NCBI GenBank assembly: GCA_019137255.1
Contig: WPDH01000280.1
Coordinates: forward strand, 124,001 to 188,000
Direction of reading: 5' to 3'
Source: Corinectria fuckeliana
Lineage: Eukaryota; Ascomycota; Sordariomycetes; Hypocreales; Nectriaceae
DNA length: 64,000 nucleotides
The translations under genes were made by a program, and so were the position numbers. Below are positions 56,210 to 64,000 of this stretch, piece by piece; the stretch's first letter is position 1, and the number at the start of each line of letters is the position of its first letter. The notes below the pieces were generated by a model. The model was not told the DNA's origin. It made no database searches and saw only the letters and a list, made by a program, of their open reading frames with translations.

Positions 56210-57616
56210 TGGCATTCTTAGGATGAGGGAATAAAGACAGGGTACACAGTGACGCTGGATCATATGGCGTTGATTATGCACAATGAAAACCTGCTGGCTT
56301 ATTATCCTGTTACTTGCCTTGCCCACCATGTATTTCTTCAAGGTCCTCATAGTCAATAGATTACCTCGTCTCACCCTAGAACCTTGGGGTCTGCACTCAT
56401 TGTTTAGTCCTGATCCTAGTGCCTAAGAGAGTACCTGCTCGCCCTCAATCAACAAACTTGTAGCGAATGGGGAGCGCTCGTGTCCTTCGCTTTTGAACAG
56501 TGTCCCTGTGAGTCTACCCGGTTAGATGCACATAATCATCACGCTTTTCCTGCGATCCTCGATCAATAGTGAATACAATTGAGCCATCGGCGTTGTGGCC
56601 AGCTGCGTAGCAACGGCGGCGGTGTCCGACTTATCCACTTTCAAAGACAGCTCCGAAGATTAGCATGAAATTCCATCATCGAAACTATACCATGACCCTG
56701 TTGAGCTACGTGGGCTAACCTAAAGTTGCTGGCGATTAAATTGGGGATCGCAGGACAAGAAGCATTCTCCGATTTGCACGGCAACCTTTGGTTTTGGATG
56801 CAGGCCGCAAAGATTTCCCATGGCTGCGGACCTGTTGTGAATAAAAAACGGCTCTGGTTATAGTGGTAACCAGATCCCCCTTCGACTTTGCCCATGACGC
56901 TTCCTAGTTCACCTGGAAGCACCTCATTCCCTGACCTTCAGGACATATTGGGGCAGGACATATTGGGGCTGCAGCACCCTCTCATTCCGAGTTAAGGTTG
57001 ACAGAAGTCGAACCTATTATCTAGCGCCGAAAGTAATTAGCAGAGCAATCAGACCGAATCGGCTCCGTGTACCACCGAAATGGTCAGTTTGTCAGAGCTT
57101 AAACACGGCATCCAGGCTTTCGTCAACGAGAAACCGAACGTGGTAGAATATTCGATATTGCCAGCTGACCTAGACAGGTAGCAGTGAACCAATTATGAAA
57201 GAGACATGTAGGTTGGCACTGGCAGAGCTTAGAAATGGCGAGTTCTTTGTGGTCTTTTACTTTGCCACGAGACAAGAACACCTCTTTAAGCGCCACTTGA
57301 TTGGTGCAATTAAGGGCGTCTGGTTTAACAATGGCAAACGTTCACGACTCTTCTTGCCAGTAGAGCTAGCATGAAGTTCGAGGTTTCTCCGATGACGCTC
57401 AAAGAGCTTCTATATAATCGTTTCTACCGCTCCCTTTCTCGGGTTTATAATTATTCAACCATTCACACCTTGATCCAGTTTCAACCATCACTACACATCT
57501 TTCACAAGCTCCTTTCAAGACTTCAAGGTTTTCAAACTCAACTCACAACACGATAACCAAGAAAAACAGCCGGAAAGAACAATCACAAAGAGAGCCGATT
57601 CCGCCGTTTCGCCAAG
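56210..57616. other. Intergenic DNA
   Basis: About 1.4 kb with no supported gene. A 16-bp direct repeat (GGACATATTGGGGC) occurs at about 56940-56969. The last 150 bases, CA/CT-rich, are the leader of the next gene. Confidence 0.5.
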
Positions 57617-58750
57617 ATGTCTTCAAGTGTCAACCGAACCTTCTGTCCCACTGGGTCCCTTACTCGAGAGGCCCGTCAACTTCTGGCGATGACCTCCGTC
57701 GACGGCTGCATGTCCTTCATCCGCAGCACCGGGTTTGCCTACTGCACAGACCACTGCTGCCGGTCCTCCATGGCTCCCCGGGAAATCTTTGGTCCCAACA
57801 TCAATCGCGCCTCTAGCCCTCGCAACGTCAGCCAGTTGACCAGGCTTGCTCCATGGTCCATCGCTGCAAGTGACATGTTGGGATTGGATGGCGAGTCCAA
57901 AGAAGAATACAACGCCCGGTTGATGTCGTTGTATTACCTGTGGGAAAGCACTAACAACAGGCTTCCCCCTTATCACGGTTTGACTTACATGCCTCCCTTC
58001 GAAGCATTCACCAGACAGCGCCGGGTCCTCGAGCTGCAAAACCTGCGGAACTCGATCGACGAATACTTCGTGCGGAACATCTTCCTCAGGCTGCCCGCGG
58101 CCTGGTTGTCCGACAACGTCTTCTGGAGCCGCCCCGCCAACGGCTACGATGAGCTCTCCAAGTGCTACCTCGCATGGCGCAAGATCTGGCACGTATACGT
58201 CTTCCGCAACGACACCACAGCCGCCAGCGACAGGATCGGCAACATCGAGGAGAGCATCTCGGGCATCCTCGCCACGCTGGACATGTGGGGCAACGTCCAG
58301 AACGACTACAACCTGTATCACTTTCAGGAGCTGAGTCGCAGGGACCTCCGCTACACCTACGAGCAGGAGCCGGAAAGCCTCGGGTACATGCTCTCCAACC
58401 TGGCCTGGTGGAAGTCGGAGTGCCAGATCCTCAACGACTTCGTTGGGCTGCGCCGCCACATACCGAAAAACCAGTTCCACAAGGTGAAGCAGGCTGCTCA
58501 GCGGGCGGGATCCGCCATGACCAAGCTGTTGGCTGTCAGGCACAGCCGGAAAATGAGGGCCGAACATACACGTATCGCGAGACGGCGGTTTTCGGACCTC
58601 AAGACAGTTCTTCTCGGCCGACCTATCCCCGGCGGGGAAGAGGAAGCTGAACTTCAGCATTACGCGCAGCTTTCCCTATCACCAGCTTCCCAAGGGCACG
58701 AATGGTTCCAGGCCAGCCAGACCACTTGGAGTGCAGGTTTGACCGCCTGA
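57617..58750 (+). CDS. Hypothetical protein, 377 aa
   Basis: Intron-free frame with good codon use and a typical A/C-rich 5' leader; the ATG context is CCAAGATG. Family not recognised. The protein is mostly helical and rich in Arg, Trp and Tyr in the middle (SLYYLWESTNNRLPP, CYLAWRKIWHVYVFRND, WGNVQNDYNLYHFQEL). An early Cys cluster reads CTDHCC. There is no signal peptide and no membrane segment; the C-terminus has a basic stretch RKMRAEHTRIARRRF that could act as a nuclear signal. The minus-strand frame of similar length (58660-57623) is its shadow. No functional call can be made. Confidence 0.7.
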   Translation: MSSSVNRTFCPTGSLTREARQLLAMTSVDGCMSFIRSTGFAYCTDHCCRSSMAPREIFGPNINRASSPRNVSQLTRLAPWSIAASDMLGLDGESKEEYNARLMSLYYLWESTNNRLPPYHGLTYMPPFEAFTRQRRVLELQNLRNSIDEYFVRNIFLRLPAAWLSDNVFWSRPANGYDELSKCYLAWRKIWHVYVFRNDTTAASDRIGNIEESISGILATLDMWGNVQNDYNLYHFQELSRRDLRYTYEQEPESLGYMLSNLAWWKSECQILNDFVGLRRHIPKNQFHKVKQAAQRAGSAMTKLLAVRHSRKMRAEHTRIARRRFSDLKTVLLGRPIPGGEEEAELQHYAQLSLSPASQGHEWFQASQTTWSAGLTA

Positions 58751-59319
58751 AGAGTATCTCGGCTGTTTGAATTAAAAAGAGGAGGATACGGGTAGAGGTG
58801 ATGTTTGTGGACATCGACTCGAGCATTTATTTTATCTTGGTCAGTAAGACTTCGGTTGGAACTTGTTTCCAGATTTGGGACTCCTGCTTACAGTGGACTT
58901 GGCGAACAACAGGTTGATGCAAGACAATCTTAATAATGTATTAAGAAATCTGAAATATATCTACAATCTTACATGTCACGCAGCATACACCCACCCATAC
59001 TTACACTATCATTTAATATAGCGGTGGGCTTTCCAAAGGGGTTCTTCTCGCTTTGACTTCTCCAGTGTTGTTTGGAACAATGTAGGCTGTTCACTATTTT
59101 AAATAGCCAGAGCGAGTAAGTATTATATAGCATCAGACAAACGAATACTCTCAAAGTCAAACTACAGTGAAGATTTACTTGGCTAGATTCGCACCACCAT
59201 GTTTGAGGCAAGACCCCTGATTCAAACCGTGCTATTCCTTGTTTTGTATACTTAGCTTTTCCAAAATAGCAGCAGGTGTCTCTCCAAACCAGTCTTCGGT
59301 ACTCCGTCATTTGCATAAT
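58751..59319. other. Convergent spacer
   Basis: AT-rich 3'-3' region. A minus-strand frame (59316-58969) is present but looks non-coding. Confidence 0.45.
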
Positions 59320-59991
59320 CTATGGCCACAAATGCTGCTTTTCCCAGCTGCTTCCGTCAGCCTGTCGTACATACTGCAGCCTTTCGTGAAGACGATCTGC
59401 CTTCCCTTGCCAGAACTCGACGACATCCGGCGCAACAGCAAGGACCTTCCACCCCGGCACGACGTGGTCTGGTGATTTTCCAAGCATTTCCTTTGCGGCG
59501 GCAAGACTCTGCGCGAGTTCGTCACGCGAGTTGATCACCTGGCTTTGCTTTGAAGCCATGGCACTAATTTTGGAGCCCGCCGGGCGTGCAGTGAAGTCTT
59601 GGATGCACTCTGCCTCGGGCAGTTGGACAGCTTTGCCTCGCAAGCGAATCTGACGGCCAAGCTGGGGCCAGTAGAAAGTAAGCGCCACGTGCTGGTTGTT
59701 TGCAATCTGCTGTCCCTTGGGGCTGTCGGCTTTGATTGCGAAGTGCCAGCCTCGGCCGTCGACATTCTTCACGATGAGAACGCGAGCATCCGGACAGCCG
59801 TTGTCGTCGACTGTAGACAGAGTCATTGCATGAGGCTCTGCGACCTCTTCTGCAATGGCTTTATCCAACCAGATCTCGAACGCTTCATGAGGGGTTTCGG
59901 GGAGGGTGTCCAGGCTTCCGTCCTGAAGTGGCCCGCTCAGAACAGCAAGATGGCGAAGCTTTTGCCTCAGCGAGTCGGCGGCGTGGGCCAT
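59320..59991 (-). CDS. Pyridoxamine/pyridoxine 5'-phosphate oxidase
   Basis: FMN enzyme that makes the cofactor pyridoxal phosphate; 223 aa from the ATG at 59991 (MAHAADSL). The open frame reaches 60033, adding 14 residues. Conserved text in PdxH order: ARVLIVKNVDGRGWHFAIKA, LTFYWPQLGRQIRLRGKA (FMN site), FTARPAGSKISAMASKQS, and near the end VEFWQGKADRLHERLQY with a final W-E-K-Q-H-L-W-P. The EFWQG and RLH motifs bind the substrate phosphate and pyridine. Length matches the family. No introns. It is a housekeeping gene with no visible relation to the neighbours. Confidence 0.92.
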   Translation of the reverse strand: MAHAADSLRQKLRHLAVLSGPLQDGSLDTLPETPHEAFEIWLDKAIAEEVAEPHAMTLSTVDDNGCPDARVLIVKNVDGRGWHFAIKADSPKGQQIANNQHVALTFYWPQLGRQIRLRGKAVQLPEAECIQDFTARPAGSKISAMASKQSQVINSRDELAQSLAAAKEMLGKSPDHVVPGWKVLAVAPDVVEFWQGKADRLHERLQYVRQADGSSWEKQHLWP

Positions 59992-60926
59992 TTTCCAATT
60001 TCTGCAGGCTGTGTTCCTTGATATCGATCGCATGGGTTAGCTACTGGTTCCTTTAGGGGGGATTGTGGCTCGCATCTCGGGCAACTGACTATTATCCAGT
60101 CAAATAAAGATCAAGTCTGAGTCACTGAAACTCAAGGCGTCACAAGGTGATATATGATCGGACCCAGGGTCCAGGTAGATGATTACCTGAAGACTGGAAG
60201 GCTGAAGCAAGAGAGACTGGCTTTCACTGATCAATGAGTCACCAGTCTTGTTGTTTGTCGCGGGGCAAAGCGACACAAATTCACTCATGGCGTGACCTCG
60301 CACGTACTATCAGCGGCGGGGCATCGGCTGCCGGGCGTACAAGCTCCGTGAGTGAGTCAGAACTACGTTCTTACTGGAGTCTGTCGTATTGATGATCTTC
60401 TCCGTTTCTTACTAGTCTTCGTCTTTAAATCAACGTAGTTTCCCCCGATAGAATCGTCCACTAAGCGGCTTAACTACAGGGGATAGACTAGGGCTTGAGA
60501 TGACTACCGAACTAGAAGCCTAGTTAAATTCCGATACGACTTGGAGAAGTGGTTCATGTTCATGCTATAATCAATTACTACACTCCACTCCACCATTACA
60601 CCATGTCTAGCTTATGAGTTACAAACACAGACATCTCAAATTAATAAGACTCACGGATGGAACATTGATATGAGTGTTCATTATTAATATTGAAAGAAGA
60701 CACTTATCGTGATGTAAGCTACGAGTCTTTTTTTGGCAGCAGCGAGACTTTTATCCCTCGTAGAAAACAACTTAAGAGAAAACAATGGTTGAGGGAATAA
60801 ACTAGAGTAACTTGCACCAAACCGGACAAGTTGGAGTGAACGTCTTGCCTACCAACCTGGAATTACCTAAGCTCGATGGCAAATAGAGCTGCAATCATCG
60901 AAACCCCATAAGAATGCCCTACCGCC
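59992..60926. other. Intergenic DNA
   Basis: AT-rich promoter side of the oxidase gene. A GCGGCGGGG sequence at 60312 resembles the cluster motif only in its GC core and lacks the GTT end. No gene seen. Confidence 0.5.
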
Positions 60927-63900
60927 TTATTGTAGCCACTCCCCTGGCATAGAGAAGATGGGCCCAATCGTATACACAACGTTGAGGGCTTGGGGGAATA
61001 TCTTCATAGTGACCCATATACCAACGCATTCCTGTATGTCAATGATGTGCAACATCTCGGCCAATGTACCGCTAGAAGTCGGTGGGTTGTCTGTCTCAAA
61101 CCCCTGATTACCATCAAATATGAAAACCTCAAAATCCATTGGCCGTCGGTGACTCAGCTCGGGATTCGAGGAAGGGGCAGCGAGAGTGCACTTTCTGTTC
61201 GCGCTCGTATAGAACTGCTACTTTATCAGCTTCGATTCATTGTCATTGACCAACGCAGGGCAAGGAAGACCGCGCAGAAGACTCACAATCACCTCGTCCT
61301 CCACTAGTCCCGTCGAGGAGTCAATGCGAGTTATGTGTTCGCTGCTTTCTAGGCTCATCGAAGCCCTAGCCCCTTGGAGGTGACCGACGTGTCTGGACAA
61401 TTGGCCGCCCCCATATTCAAACATGATGCCGGAGAGTCCTTTGGCCTCGTTGAAGATGGCATGGATCTGCGAAACTCGCAGCCAGTTGGCCTCGTGATCC
61501 TGAATCTGCCAGAACAGCTTGCCTGGCATACCGCTACCGGGCCAGAAATCTAGCTTGTTATAAAGCATTAGACCGGTTCCTCGACGAGACTCGGGTGGCC
61601 GAGTAAGGACGTAGATGTAGTCGCATTGGTAAGTGAAGCCCCAGGCAAGGCCCTTCTATTAGGATGTTAGATTCTTTCTCAAAGGATGTAAATGCATGAT
61701 TCCTGACCAATTCCTCAAAGGGGTTTGCGGTAAATGAGTATTCAAGCATATCATTCTTGTTTCCGAAACAAAACTCGACTTGGTTCTGCTCGAGTCCTGT
61801 CTTTTCAATACGAATCCCAGCGATCCTGCCGTTATTTTCGCCTAGGCTGTTGGCTGAACTGTTCTGTTGAGTCTGCCAAAAGGTGAAGCCGGTGATCTCT
61901 TCACCAGGCTCGAGTCGCAGATGGCCAACCTCATGGAACCACTGACCGACGTATACAGGCAAATTCGAGTCCCAGAATCTGAAGCAGAGACCAGAAATAT
62001 GGTCGGGACCACGTGATCGACCAGTGATACCAGTTGATATCCCAACCCGCCTGACGTCAGCTAGCGTGGCAGATGTAAAGCAGCTGCCGTTTTGAACAAT
62101 TCGAGGGGCTCTCTTGAAGTGGACTTGATCGATGGAAAAGCTGTGTGTGTCTTGCACGCCCAAATGGGGTTTGGCCGAAGGCTTTAGTGAAAGTTTGATG
62201 TTCGTACCCGGCACAACAGCGAGACAACGTATCCCTAGAGATTGAATAGACCCAGTGGAGAGCTATGGCGCGAGTTACAGTTAGTCACGTATGTACAAGC
62301 CACTCTCGCGAGTCGAAAGATATTCTTACCTGAACCGAAGCAAGCATTCCTGTAATGTCTTTTCCCTCAGACGGGGCAAGTTTCTGTTCGTCGCCTGGTT
62401 TGTAGACATCTGAGTGATCCCAACGTCGAAACTCCAAGAGCCGGCCGTAACTTGTGACCATCTGTAATCAAAGGGGAAGACGTTAGCTCGCATCATCCCG
62501 ACTGTAATTCTTGATGAGATGTGACAGAAACTACGCAACGCACCTTGACAACTTGTAGACCGTTGCCCCAAGTTGTTTGCTGTTGCTTGAACCCCAATTC
62601 GATGATTCTTTCTCCCCCGGGGCCATCCAGGGCAAAAGACCGCTCTATACAAGTCCATTGAATGTCCATAGTATCTGTGACGTCCCTCATGCCGAACATC
62701 TTCTTGCTTCCATCAGTATAGAAGAAAGCAAACCCTTTGAAGAACCCGTGGTAATCATCATGGAAGGCCACGACTCGATTCAGACGCGATAGTTGGGTCC
62801 CGCTAGGACCTCCAAAGTCCATGTTGAGAACGAAAGTAGGCTCAAGCACCGTTGCCTGCCGCTCAGGCGGGTAAAATGAGATCGGTTTGTTCCTAAGAGA
62901 ATCGGGCTTGGTGGGATGCCAGAGCAAAGGCATGGCGCTTACCACACTGGTTGATGTGTCCTTTGGGGTGACTGATTGAAGTTGATTTTCCACGAGCTGG
63001 ACTGAGACGAATTTGCATACCTAGGCCGATATATTGTGAGCAATGTCCTAGTACGGGGTTGATGAAACTCACATCAAGGCCAATTATGGCTCCAGACACT
63101 TGGTATCCAGCTCGTGGCTCCAAGCTGGCAATTCCAACACCATCGGGAAGGTTGTTGACGACACCAGCGGTCTTCCAGGAGGTTTGACCTGCCCCATCTT
63201 CGAACCTGAATCCAAGGCCAACGATACCACAAGCAGAACTCGCAACTTGGATGTCTCGTAGTCGATCCTGTGGCAGGATAGATATTTGTATCTGTGAGCG
63301 AGGTAACATGAGACCAACACAAGACATTTTCGTCGTTGAATGAATTCCATCCTAGGAAACTCCTATCCCACAGACGTAGTCAGTACAGTTGAAGGTAATG
63401 AATGATACTGATATCTTGGCCTCACAGCCAGCAGGCCAGAGATAAAGGCACTGCGTATTGAACAACCGCATGCCCGAGCCGCTGCAGCTTGAATCATCTT
63501 GCCGACTAAGTCCTTGAACGAGCTGACCAACTTCATACCCCCGAGAAGCTAGCTCTAGCTTGATGTCAAGGTCATCTTGCATAGTTGGCTGCTGAAGGAG
63601 AAGTGGGACTATGCACTGAGTCAGATGGCCAAGACATTGCCAAATTCGACGCCGATTGCGAACGTGGCCAGTTTTGGTCTTGTCACGCAAGGCGTGTTTG
63701 ATGGCGAAATACAGTCCTCGCCAGTCCGTTCTGAAGTTCGACAGAGAGGCATATTCGGCATCTGGGAGGTAGAAGGCCATCTCTTTGTCAGCCATGAAAC
63801 GACTTGCCCAGAAGGATTGCGGAAGTTGGCTGGGCTTGGTAAGACTAGCAATTGTCTTGGATGAGAGTCTAAAGTTGCAGAGGTCCGACGACGACAGAAG

Positions 63901-63996
63901 GTCGTTGATGAGAAAGTTCAATTCAGGGGACAGCCAGGAGAAGCAGTCTGCGGAAGTCTCAGCAGGGACTTGAAGATCGTCGGTGGCGACATGCAA
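60927..63996 (-). pseudogene. F-box / DUF7600-like protein, 5' end at window edge, with one premature stop
   Basis: Multi-exon minus-strand gene. An F-box-like start (LSPELNFLINDLLSSSDLCN, FRLSSKTIA) lies within 5 bases of the window end, and the true start may be outside. The frame stops at TAG 63354-63352, yet the same frame continues at once into MSCVGLMLPRSQIQI and GIVGLGFRFEDGAG. Further exons, joined by GTGAGT/TAG, GTGCGT/CAG, GTAAGA/TAG and a GTCAGG/TAG intron, encode repeated beta-rich blocks (RIVAFHDDYHGF-like, GLCFRFWDSNLPVYVGQW, GIMFEYGGGQLSRH) of the type in fungal F-box DUF7600 proteins. The last exon (61139-60927) is less certain. F-box proteins link targets to SCF ubiquitin ligase. 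Because only one stop breaks it, a sequencing error or an unseen intron is possible. Confidence 0.6.
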
Positions 63997-64000
63997 TGCT

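Noticed and set aside
58969..59316. 115-codon minus-strand ORF downstream of the hypothetical gene
   Set aside because: AT-rich, Cys/Leu/Ser-rich without domain; lies in a 3'-3' spacer.
60305..60325. Extra copy of the cluster promoter motif upstream of the PNP oxidase
   Set aside because: Only GCGGCGGGG matches; the conserved GTT end is missing and the gene is housekeeping.
1..64000. CRISPR array, bacterial operon or intact transposon
   Set aside because: No regularly spaced repeats, no Shine-Dalgarno-spaced gene strings and no transposase ORF were seen; the gene structure is fungal.

Overview
The window is genomic DNA of a filamentous ascomycete (Pezizomycotina; Sordariomycetes, perhaps Hypocreales, is my inference from protein flavour only). 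The evidence is protein-coding genes on both strands broken by 50-110 bp GT-AG introns, separate promoters for nearly every gene, a multidomain type I highly reducing polyketide synthase (HR-PKS), a Zn2Cys6 regulator and fungus-specific families (FSH1 hydrolase, FUSC/DUF2421 membrane protein, F-box/DUF7600-like protein). No rRNA, tRNA, CRISPR array or intact transposon was found.

Layout. 0.5-10 kb: a Myb/SANT-like protein, a three-exon aromatic-acid-exporter-like membrane protein, a disordered repeat protein whose single reading frame carries three stops, an AT-rich relic block and a decayed MFS drug transporter. 10.5-33.7 kb: a secondary-metabolite cluster consisting of a Zn2Cys6 factor, an FMO with the Baeyer-Villiger fingerprint, the HR-PKS (KS-AT-DH-MT-ER-KR-ACP, about 2,671 aa), an FSH1/LovG-like hydrolase, a PHBH-type FAD monooxygenase, a 14-TM MFS exporter, a UDP-glycosyltransferase and a secreted GH3 beta-glucosidase. 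34-46 kb: an SDR, a small Cys-rich ORF, a metallo-beta-lactamase-fold protein, a SET-domain protein, a gene-poor 2.4 kb stretch, a secreted cupin (spherulin-like) and an unfamiliar protein with an HELVH zinc motif. 46-64 kb: mostly housekeeping and hypothetical genes (mitochondrial D-lactate dehydrogenase, CK1-like kinase, a DUF7924-like protein with a frame break, a small secreted protein, pyridoxamine-phosphate oxidase, and an F-box protein running off the right edge with a premature stop).

How the cluster may work. The PKS would build a methyl-branched, largely reduced chain. The FSH1 hydrolase would release it, because the PKS has no thioesterase. Two flavin monooxygenases would oxidise it, the UGT would glycosylate it and the MFS protein would export it. 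The GH3 enzyme has a signal peptide and could remove the sugar outside the cell. Together this suggests a glycosylate-export-reactivate self-protection shuttle like the bacterial oleandomycin system; this is inference. A shared promoter element with core CGGCGGGTT occurs in four intergenic regions of the cluster (two pairs and two single close copies, plus variants) and is a good candidate for the binding site of the cluster's Zn2Cys6 factor.
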